NCBI GenBank assembly: GCA_033239525.1
Contig: BSYO01000014.1
Coordinates: 8,820,404 to 8,884,403 of the forward strand
Length of the DNA stretch: 64,000 bases
Source of the DNA: Nepenthes gracilis
Taxonomy: Eukaryota; Streptophyta; Magnoliopsida; Caryophyllales; Nepenthaceae
Reading direction: 5' to 3'
The position numbers and the translations under genes were made by a program. Below, piece by piece: positions 34,068 through 43,518 of the stretch (position 1 is the first letter of the stretch; each line of letters begins with the position of its first letter). The notes beneath the pieces were generated by a model. The model made no database searches and was not told where the DNA came from. It saw only the letters and a program-made list of their open reading frames with translations.

Positions 34068-34534
34068 TTAACTAACCTTCCAGAAACATCGGGTTTCTGG
34101 AGTATAGTTTTTAAAGGCTAGTCCGTGAGGACCACTATCCGATGGGCCTGGAAGTATGGCCTTAGCTTCCGCGCGGAGGATATTAGTGCCAGGGCCAATT
34201 TTTCTGCGCGCGAGTATCGGGTTTCTGGGTCTGTCAACATTTTGCTCACATAGTAGACCGGCCGCTGCGCGTCTGAATCCTGTCGCACAAGGATAGAACT
34301 GAGTGATGTCTCCGACACAGCTAAGTAGAGGTATAGTACCTCTTCGCCCATTGGTGATACCAACAGCGGCGGGCTGGCCAAGTACTGTTTCAATCCCTCG
34401 AAAGCAGTCTGGCAGTCCGCCATCCATTGGAATCCGTTGGACTTCGTTCCTCGCAAGGCCTTGAAGAAGGGCTGGTACTTGTCTTGGGCTGGCCAAGTAC
34501 TCGAAAACATTGCATTGACCGTTTGGTAGAAGTT
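34068..34534 (-). pseudogene. RT thumb and first RNase H domain of the Tat element
   Basis: The open minus-strand frame starts at about 34520 with QDKYQPFFKALRGTK, the RT/RNase H connection. It continues with ASPPLLVSPMGEE, LYLYLAVSETSLSSILVR and RYSRAEKLALALISSARKLR, all typical of the RNase H of Tat-type polyproteins. Upstream RT sequence is deleted at the junction with the LTR fragment. Confidence 0.8.
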
Positions 34535-34678
34535 GGCCGCCAAGACGGTCAACGCCAACGCTGACCGCCTTGGGCTTTCCGGCCTCTGGCCCGTCTTCTC
34601 TTGGGCGTCAAAAATGTTGAATATCTTTCTCGCCTGCTGACCTTCTTTAGGCCCAGCCCATTATTAGTGTACCCATCA
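34535..34678 (-). mobile_element. 5' LTR remnant of the Tat element
   Basis: About 140 bp match the end of the 3' LTR (29313-29454), including AAAAATGTTGA and GCCCATTATT. It is directly fused to RT sequence, so the deletion breakpoint lies at about 34515-34535. Confidence 0.82.
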
Positions 34679-34683
34679 ATTAT

Positions 34684-35029
34684 AATTTTATAATTTTTTT
34701 TAAATTTAAAAATAGTTAAAATTAATTTTTTATAATAATTAGATCATAATTATTCATGTAAAATAATTAATTAAAATTAAAAAATAAGTTCCTCCTTCCA
34801 TTTAAAAGGTAAAACACTGTTCAATATCTTGGACTCCATGTTATAATAGTTCAAGGTTCACTTGATGCAAGCCTGGCAAAAATATTAAATATCATTGATC
34901 ATTTGGTTTTTCTAGCGAAATGCGCAGAAAAATCTTTTTTATTTTAATCAATTCTCCTTAGGTTTTATCGGCACCCATACATACATACATATACATATAC
35001 ATACATACATACATATGTATGTATGTATG

Positions 35030-35062
<33 letters not shown>

Positions 35063-36529
35063 ACATATGTATGTATGATGTATATATCTTTTAATAGGTA
35101 CAGTTTAGAATGAATGAGACCCACCCAACCTAATGATTACAAGGTCTGAAAATTACAAGCTCATAGAAAAATATAAAGCAACCAAATTATTTAGTCTAAA
35201 ATAAAAAAGAATTAAAAATTTGTTTAAATATATGATCCGTTGAATAACCAAACAGTTAAGTGGCTGAGAACATTGAAGATGGAAATAATTAATGGCTCGC
35301 AAAAATTAAGTATGATATTAAATATTAGCAAATGGTTATATAAATCGAAGTATGAACAATAATATTAAATAGGTAATAATAAGTATTAAATATTGAACAA
35401 TTATAAAATTTAAGCAACAGTTGAAAATCAACCAATATAATGCCTCAAATTAATAGCCAGGTCAATTCCAAAGAGACACACTGATTAGCAGTCAGATTAT
35501 AAATATGCTAAATTTTCTCAATCAAATGGAGTGAAATCAAGAAGCCACAAATGCAAGTACATAGCACTAACCTTGATGTGCTTGCATCCTTCCACATTCA
35601 TAGAGCCAAGTCCTCTAACCCGAATAATTTCTCTCGCTTATATTCATCCTTAATCCTTTATAATCTTTCGATTTCATGGAAAGATTTTTTTGATTTAAAT
35701 ATCAAAAGATATATTAAGAAATGAGTCTTATATCTTTTTATCTCTTGTTATTTATTGTGTTATATAAAATTCAAATTAAGTGGTTCAAATACCCAGCTTG
35801 ATGTATTCGAACAGAATCCAAATCCCTAGATCCGGATTAAGTGGTTTAAATATCTAACTTGATGTATTCAAGCGACAATTCAGATCTCAAGTGCGCATCA
35901 TCAACATTATCTATGAGAACATGGTTAAGTCATCTGCTTCTACTCAATTGAGATTTCATTTGCCTGGAAACAATTCACATTATCAATATAAGAAAAAGGA
36001 TGAATACCTAGGCACAAGGTCAAGCAAGTTAGCCTCCAAAGGACATCATGTGTTGTAGCCTCAACTTAGAAGAGGGTAGCCACAAAGATGCTTGTCCACT
36101 CATGAATCCAAACGTTGAATCCCTAGCTGATCAACATGTCCAAGAAATTGAAATCTGATGTGGCAAAGTTGAGGGCGAAACAACAGAGCAACTACTCTCC
36201 ACTCATAAGTTTTGACCTTAAGAAGAAGGTTGAAAGGAAAAAAAATATTATCTTGAAGGGAGCCCTTCTTCAATGAAAAATCCTAGTAAGTCTTGAGGCA
36301 TTCCTTGAACTAATCCTTCCCGGCTTGAAGGATGCCTGAACTTCAAAGTTAGGGAAGGAACTCACGAGCAACAAAATCCGTGGTACACCTGGGATTCCAA
36401 ATGCCCATCAATCTGAGAGAAAAGATCATACAACAGCATGCCCAAAACACTCCTGCTTAAGTAGGTTCAATGTATATTTGTTAATCACGTGAAGTTGAGG
36501 ATATTCCTCAGCACTGAAAAAATTGCCTC
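34684..36529. other. AT-rich stretch with no recognised gene (likely Tat element 3, 5' part)
   Basis: No coding homology was found. It includes a microsatellite hairpin (34977-35080) and a diverged 61-bp direct duplication (ATTAAGTGGTT at 35775 and 35836, each followed by CTTGATGTATTC). Because plus-strand Tat gag follows, this stretch may be that element's 5' LTR and leader, but I could not place an LTR end or primer site. Confidence 0.4.
34977..35080. repeat. (ATAC)n / (GTAT)n microsatellite forming an inverted repeat
   Basis: A run of ATAC/ACAT units is followed directly by a run of GTAT/ATGT units around ACATATGT at about 35010. The two halves are complementary, so the tract can fold into a long hairpin or cruciform. 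Confidence 0.9.
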
Positions 36530-37492
36530 CATAATGGAAGTGGAGGAAAGAATAAAGTGGATCGAACAACAAGTTTTCTAGGGAAAAACTGCTGGTGAAA
36601 TAACCGAATTGGGTTGAATATCATTTACCTCGATGATCAAGAGATATTCGCTTCCTCATAAATTTAAAATGCTAATACTAGAACTCTACTATAAAAGCAC
36701 TAATCCAATGAAGGATGTCACCTAGGCCACTTCCGAACATTGGTTGGCTCCCAAAACCCGGAGAATGTCATGCTATACCTCTATTTTTACTCAAACTTTA
36801 AAAGGAGACATGAAAATTTAGTTATATAGGTTAGGATCAAATTCTATTTGACCCTCCCATGATTTGGTAGATCAATTCCTATTATAATTTGCCTTTGGCC
36901 GGAGGGATTCATAGTAGCCCTAGTAGCTTGTCAAGATCTAGTAGGCACCAAATGAGAGCATAAAGTGTTTTCTAATCAAATTCAATATATAACCCAATAG
37001 CATCTTGAAGCCCACCAATGATGTAAATCTAAACACCTTTGTGGCCACGATTCAATAGGAAGACCTTTTTGAATATTTAATCCAATAGGAACTAAAGATT
37101 TATATAGAGACAAAAAATATCACCCATACATATATCACAGCCGATGAGACCAACGAAACAAAACTGTTAAAGTACTCAAATTATGGGCACTAACCAGTGT
37201 TAAATGGTAGAAATTAGAGAAATAACAACAATTCTTCCACTCAAGATTGCAAAATGTAATTGAGAATTGAGTTAAAAAATTCACAAAAAGTACAAGCCAC
37301 TGAACCTCACACCACTTTATAACACCCGAATAAATGTCATAATGTAGATATAAAACAAGAAGTTCACAAAGTGGCCCAAATAGATTAAAAATCTGGAAGG
37401 AGGCAATCAGTCTAGGTATTGTTTCTCCTATCAATCTCTATGGCATACTACTAAAAATTATTGGGTATTGTGGAAAGAGATTTGTAACGACC
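36530..37492 (+). pseudogene. Decayed Tat-lineage gag, plus strand
   Basis: The plus-strand translation with stops contains LPHKFKMLILELYYKSTNP (about 36650-36710). This is clearly the same Gag segment as on the minus strand at 15866-16057. It is followed by a decayed TLKGDMK region like the 'FPxTLKGxARRW' part of Gag. The remnant stops at 37492, where the solo LTR is inserted; the matching pol resumes at 54496 after the second insertion. Confidence 0.65.
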
Positions 37493-38399
37493 CAGATTTT
37501 AAAACATAGAAGTCCCAGTCATGGAATCAAAATAATCAAAGAATCGAGAAAAATTGAAGGATGCTTAAATTGGAGAAGTCCAACCACCTTAAGTCTAAAG
37601 AAGACATGGGCCTAAAACAAAACCAACTTACGTATAAGAAGAAAAGAAGATCGGCCCCTTGAGGCTCAACAACTTCGGCCTTCCCCTTTTCATATAAAGA
37701 CGTTCGGCCTCCTCCCACGAAAATCCAGTCCGGCTCCTTAAGCACTCCGGCCTTGGTAACTCCGGCCCTGTAATCAAGGCCGGCTGTGATTTAAAATTTG
37801 GCCCTTCCTAATGAAAAATGGACCGGCATTCTCCAAAATCGGCCCGTTTAGTGAAATACACAATCCGTCCAAAAAGGTTGATCGGCAAAGAGTGGGCCAA
37901 GCAGTTGGCCTGAAATAAACTAATGGTAACTAAAGAAAAGGCAGACTTTACTATTTAGTTTGAATCTAACTGAGTGGCGACCAAATGGAGTAAGTGAACT
38001 AACCTAGTTACTCCACCAACCCTCTGAAAAGAAGTGTAACTTACTCCAACTTACCCCACCTACTCCCTCCTCTATATAAACCAGCGATGGTTGAGGGAAA
38101 AACGAGGGAACCAGGCAAGCAGTAAGGAAGAAGTGGAGGAAGGAAAAACTTCAGACAGTGATATTGAGCAACCGACTGTTAGACAAGTGTACCTCGGACG
38201 CCGTTTTTAAATTCATTGCACGTGTAATCTGCTATGTTTCTAAATTCATGCTCTATTACAAGTTAATTCGGACGCAATTTTAAGTTCATGCTTTAAGTAT
38301 ATTGCAAGTGTGCTCTGCTCTACTTTTAAGCTCATGTTTTGAGAATGTCAAGTGTACTATGTTTTTAAGTTCCCGCTTTCGTATCAATATCCACTTATG

Positions 38400-39740
38400 C
38401 AAGAATGTAAAACGAGTTCCGTCGGACGAAAAGTACTCCAAAAGAACTCCTCGCCTTGAAACGGGCCTTAATATGAAAATGAGCTCCGCTTTATAAAGAA
38501 CTGTGGCCTTAATTTAAAATGAACTCCGTTCCTGGATGTAAAATGAACTCCGGTCTGAATGTAAGTTGAACTCCGGCTATGTATTAGGAAGATGGACTCC
38601 GTCCCCTGAGAAAAGGAATTCCGTCCTTTAAATGAACTCTGTTCCTGGAGAAAATGAATCCTGTTCTTAAAATGAACTCCGGCCTTAATATGAAATGAGC
38701 TCTGGCTTTATATAAGAAAAAGAACTCTGGCTCTAAAATGAACTCCGGCTTTAATGAACTCTGGCTTGTATCAAAAATGCACTCCGGCTTGTATTGGAAG
38801 TGAATCTCGATTCCGAAATGAAAATATGAAGTCCGGCTTTTGAACACCGGCTTTGTCAAAAAGAACTCCGTCCTTTAAATGAACTCTAAATTTAATGAAC
38901 TCCGGCTTTGTCAAAAAGAACTTCGTCCTTTAAATGAACTCCGGATTTAATGAACTCCGACTTTGAGTTTATGCAATGAAAGAAAGAACTCCGGCTTCGT
39001 AATAGAAAAATGAGATCCGGCTTTGAGAAATAAGCTCCGTCCTTAAGAAAATGAGCTCCGTCCCCAGGAGTAAAAAGCACTCCGTCCCCAGAAGTAAAAA
39101 TCACTCCGTCCCTGTTAATAAAAGCACTCCGTCCCGAGAATAAAAGCACTCCGTCCCTGTTAATTAAAAGCACTCCGCCCCTTTTAATGAGAAGACTCCG
39201 TCTTTTGAAAAGTACTCCGTCCCTCTAAAAGAAAATCACTCCGTCCCGAGAAGCAGTCCGTCCAGTAGTAAAAAGCGAAAGGTACTTCGTCTTTTGAAAA
39301 GTACTCCGTCCTCTAGCGCTCCGTCCAAAAGACGTCTGGCTTGTAATGTGAAATGAACTCCCGCCTTAAGATAAAAAGAGCTCTGTCCCTTAAGAAAAGT
39401 ACTCCGTCCAAAAGAGCTCTGACCCTTAAGAAAAGTACTCCGTCTAAAAGAGCTCCGTCCCTGAAGAAAAGTACTCCATCCAAAAGAGAACTCCGTCCTT
39501 TTGACAGTACTCCGTCCAAAAAAAAAAAAAAAGAGAGCTCCGTCCTTTGTATAAAAAGGTACTCCGTCCTGTTAATAAAAAAGCACTCCGTCCTTTGTGT
39601 AAAAAGTACTCCGTCCCGATAGTGAAAAGCACTCCGTCCAGTGGCGAAAAGCACTCCGTCCCTTAAGGAAAATAAGAAGAAGAACTCGGCTTGTATAAGA
39701 ACTCCGGCTTTCATCGTAAAGAACTCCGCTTTCATCAGAG
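38400..39740. repeat. ACTCCG minisatellite inside the solo LTR
   Basis: This array of about 1.3 kb has short units such as GAACTCCGGCTT and GTACTCCGTCC, separated by A-rich spacers of 8-20 bases. It is the same motif as in array 1 but about twice as long, with a 3' half dominated by the CTCCGTCC version. Frames across it are repetitive artefacts. Confidence 0.9.
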
Positions 39741-40032
39741 AGAACCCTCACTTTTAAGTTTAAACGCTCCGCCCTTCCCTGAATAAAATCTAACCGGCCC
39801 CAAGTATAATTGTTTCCGAAAATATGTACCAGTACCGATAAAATTGTGTTATGAAAGTTTGATTTCAAAAATAGGATTTTTGATAAAGAGATGATTTCCA
39901 TTACGCTTATTTCGACCTCACTTGTAAGTTCTTAGGTGAGGCCTTAGAACTTACGGTGGTAATCGAGGATAGCTCTGTCCATGGAGCGATTCATGATCCA
40001 CCCTGTCCTCAAGGGCGTTAAGAAAGGAGGAA

Positions 40033-40275
40033 CATAGGCCGACCTTCGGGTGGCATACAGTACAGATATCCGTCGGGATATATATGACATGATAGGCCGA
40101 CCTTCGGGTGGCACACAGTACAGATATCCCTCGGGATATATATGACATGATAGGCCGACCTTCGGGTGGCACACAGTATAGATATCCCTCGGGATATATA
40201 TGACATGACAGGCCGACCTTCGGGTGGCACACAGTATAGATATTTCTCGGGATATATATGACATGATAGGCCTTG
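40033..40275. repeat. 58-bp tandem repeat, just over four copies, each with a palindrome
   Basis: AGGCCGACCTTCGGGTGGCA recurs at 40036, 40094, 40152 and 40210, and a fifth copy starts at 40268. Each unit holds the near-palindrome ATATCCCTCGGGATAT followed by ATATGACATGA. The repeat lies in the 3' third of the solo LTR. Confidence 0.92.
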
Positions 40276-41044
40276 GATTGTGTGGACTGAACACAATCTA
40301 TCCTCGATCATTCACCCCTTCCGCTAGTAGGGTACACTGGCAGGGTCTGAAATTGTTAAAGATATGTCATAGTAAAAGATAAAAATGTATTGTAGAGTAT
40401 CATCTGATGAAAAGATGATAATGAATTGCATAAATAAAAGATGACGGTAAAACAATCTGGGTATTGTTTTCAACCTTACCATGCAAAGTTTATAATTATT
40501 ATTTCACGTGATAATTTATGAGGCATGAGATTTAATATTGTTATAGTATGTCTTTACTGTTTTTTTCAGATGATGTTTTGATTAAACGTTCTGTTTCTGT
40601 ATGGTTATATGATCACTTTGGCACAACCGTTTTACAATTCATATGCATGTACCTTGTTGGGCCTCGGCTCACTGTTTTATGTTTTTCCCCCCACAGATGA
40701 AGCTTTAGAGCTTGTGCCTGATGAGTTGGAGTGATTAGAGCTTATCTGAAGGATTAAAGACCTCGGAAGCTTATTATGGAGGAATATTATTGTAATGACT
40801 TGATGGACTTTTATGATTAAACATTTTTGGCTATGTACTTGGAAGTGAATATTTTGGAATGAATACGAATGCTTTCGCAAATGTTAGAATAACTTCCGCT
40901 ATACTACTTATGGTTAAAAGTATATGGGTCCTAGATGGCATCTGTGATCCTGTATTGCACCCAACTGGTTTAGTTTGGGTTTTCAATTGTGTTTCTGTTT
41001 GACGGAAGCTTTTAAGGACAAAAAAAAAAATCCATTCCGTCACA

Positions 41045-41098
41045 AAATTAAGGTTCTAATACAAAAGGATACTTCAATAAATATCTACAAAATTTTAG
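41045..41098 (+). other. Short stretch of Tat element 3 between two insertions
   Basis: This AT-rich sequence lies between the solo LTR and array 2. It includes the inferred copy of the solo LTR target duplication (AAATT) and no identifiable coding. Confidence 0.5.
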
Positions 41099-41103
41099 GT
41101 CCG

Positions 41104-43518
41104 TGTGACGAACCAGGTTATTTTCCTTAAGTAACCCTCCGTCAATAAAACATCGTTAATGCCCAATACGAAAATTCAAAGTTCCCTTTATAACTGGACG
41201 ATAGACCGATATTCAACCTGTTTAATTAGGCTCTCTACAAGCATACATTTATCAAGGGACTTGTACATAACCTACAACACATCACACAGGATCTCAAATT
41301 TGTCATATCATTCATGGCTTCAATACAGTACTCTGACTTTACTGTATTAGATCTAAAGAGATGCCATCTAATAACCTAAAACTTGAAACATTAAAAGAAA
41401 ATGCGGAAGCATACTATGATACCATGAACAGCGGAAGCATAACAAACCGTAAAATAACAACCACGATCCATACCCAACCTTGAGTGGCTATTCATATTCT
41501 ATCAAACTTTATGCCCAAATCTTTACTGCACTTGCCGTCTGTCTAGTCTGCCAAGCAAGCCTCTCCTTGTTCTAACTATCCAGCAACAGCTAAATGCTTT
41601 CGTCTGAAAGGAAAAACAACAGATAGCAAGAGTGAGCTTATCGCTCAGTAAGTATAATCATACGTCACTATCAGACTGTGAAGAATATAACATGACAATG
41701 AAAAGGAGCAACATGTATTTGAAATATCATGAGACATGAGAGGGAAGGAACATTTAGAAGTATCGATTTGCCGTTTACCATGTCTTGGAACATTTAATTG
41801 TTGTTTGAATCATACTTTCTATTTTTACTTTAATCTTTGCGGACCAGGGCTAGTAGGTCGTACTAGCAAACGATGAGAGAGAACGAGGAAAGGATCATGA
41901 TATTCCACATGATCTAAGGCTGTGATGGATTATCTTTAATGACCCTCTGAGGGGTCGTGCACATCGTGCCATATCGTATCGCCCCATTCCCCCGGGGTAC
42001 CAGGGCAGTCCTCGTTCTTCCACAATAGTATCCTAAGGCGTGACACGGACACCACCTGCTTACACAAGCAGCCAGAATACGTGACCCAAGTATTTTTTAG
42101 GTTTATACCATGATGGACGTGTCAAACCAGAGAATACTACCCGTCTAAGAGTCCATGGTCCTAGTTTCATGATTCTATTTTCCATAATTCCTTTGAAGGA
42201 AAGTCCACCATATCTCATATATCATATCTCCCGCCACACGGGAGGTTTCATCAATCACATATCCATTGTGGATTTCCTTTCGTTCCATTTTCCATTCGTT
42301 CTCATCTTCACTTGGAGACTTAAGTATTTTTCATGATTCAACTTATAAGCATGATTAACAGAATTCAAGCGGAATTGGAATTCCTTACCGTCGATGAGCC
42401 AATCACATTGGGGTCCTCCGGAGCCCGTTTCTGAATCTTACAATTTCAAATATTCATTAGTCATAGTTTTCATAACAAGGGGATGCATATTTTCCATCTA
42501 CTTCATGTGAACCATAATAGTATTTAGTTAAGGGATCCGGTCATTGTGTACGGATAGAATTTCATGAGATCGATCGTCCGGCTATTATGTATACATGGTC
42601 GGGATGTGGTGATTCATTTCTTAGGATTAATTTAGGATAATACAAGAGTGAAAGCATGCCAATTTAGTTGTTCACCTCGGGTGAACCGTAACAGGGGGTA
42701 TTTTAGAGGTCTCGGGTGCCGCAAACGGGTCAATTCTTGTAATTTCGGACGCCCGGTCGATATGTATACGTATTTGGGACGTGGTGATGCATATTTTGGG
42801 GTGAAATTAACATAATTTGAGGGGAAAAATAGTGAACCCGAATATAGCGTGGGGTTAGGGTTTGGTGATACCGAAACAAGTGAATCGGGCAATACATCGA
42901 ACAAATAACTATATATTCTTTCATCATTAATCATGGGCTATATGGTTTTCATAATTTGGGTGGGTATCGGAACGATAATACTCGATGAAAAATAATTAAG
43001 AATCACAGTACAACAAATAGTGAGTATGAGAACACTTGCCTCGATGTGCTCCATATTTTCTCCAACTAGCTTGAGCTCGGAATCGGACTCGACAGCCTCC
43101 ATTTCCTTCCTTCTTCTCTTTCCCTCTCTCTTTCTCTCTCTCTTCCTCTCCCCGCGCTGCTCTTCGCAAATGCTGGCCGCCTATTTATAGTCGTCCGGCC
43201 GCTCGAGCGCCAGGCGAGCTAGAAGCGAGCGGCCGGTTCTAGTTCTTTCCGGAAGCGAGCGGCCAGCGAGCGCGAGAGCCTTCCGGAAGGTTCGCTCGAG
43301 CGGGCTTCGAGCGCGCATTAGGCGGCGGGGCTCCTGGATTCTGGGCTCGAGCGGATTCGAGCGTGCGGCGAGCGGTGGAGCTTTGGGTGGCGTTTTCAAC
43401 ATTAAAAGTTCCAAGATTTTTACCGAGTTCTTTTATTTAATTATCCAATATTCTAATATTATGTAGAGAGATATTCCTAGCCTCATGTTAATTCTATTTT
43501 TATTTTGGGAACCTCACA
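41104..43518 (-). mobile_element. LTR A (outer 3' LTR), array 2
   Basis: This 2415-bp LTR reads TGTGAGGTTCCC...GGTTCGTCACA on the minus strand. A TATA box CTATAAATAGG is at 43181-43192. The upstream U3 segment is very GC-rich, with repeated TCGAGCG. Downstream are a GA-rich leader (CT run on plus at about 43106-43150), the donor-like GAG|GCAAGT at 43038-43040 and the acceptor-like TTTTCCTTTCAG at about 41604-41615. Confidence 0.9.
43181..43192 (-). promoter_or_regulatory. TATA box in LTR A
   Basis: The minus strand reads GACTATAAATAGG, a textbook plant TATA box, between the GC-rich U3 and the GA-rich leader. LTR B keeps it at about 48873-48885; LTR C has lost it (about 54196-54215). Confidence 0.75.

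Larger units (their letters stand above)
28268..34683 (-). mobile_element. Tat-lineage Ty3/gypsy element, 5'-deleted, with perfect target duplication
   Basis: The element occupies 28273-34678 and is flanked by ATTAT at 28268-28272 and 34679-34683. On the minus strand it starts TGATGGGTACAC (34678) and ends GCGACGATCA (28273), in the TG...CA form. The 3' LTR is complete (1182 bp), but only about 140 bp of the 5' LTR remain, running straight into the RT C-terminus. The PBS, gag, protease and most of RT are therefore deleted. The remaining order is RNase H, second RNase H (decayed), integrase, repeats, antisense ORF, polypurine tract and 3' LTR. Confidence 0.88.
37493..41044 (+). mobile_element. 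Solo LTR of a Tekay-like element with imperfect target duplication
   Basis: This 3552-bp LTR starts TGTAACGACCCAGATT and ends ATTCCGTCACA, with no internal region attached. Flanks are AGATT (37488-37492) and AAATT (41045-41049), a 4/5 match expected of an old target duplication. Its ends match the LTRs of array 1 in opposite orientation, including the segment ATATGGGTCCTAGATGGCA near the 3' end. TATATAAACC at 38074-38083 is the TATA box. A solo LTR forms by recombination between the two LTRs of one element. Confidence 0.85.

Noticed and set aside
39313..39735. 140-codon minus-strand frame in the solo LTR
   Set aside because: It is made of the ACTCCGTCC repeat read in antisense and has low-complexity composition.
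39944..40311. Overlapping 93-116-codon frames with repeating CHPKVGLSCHIYPEGY units
   Set aside because: They are the 58-bp tandem repeat read in different frames; since 58 is not a multiple of 3, the frames simply cycle.
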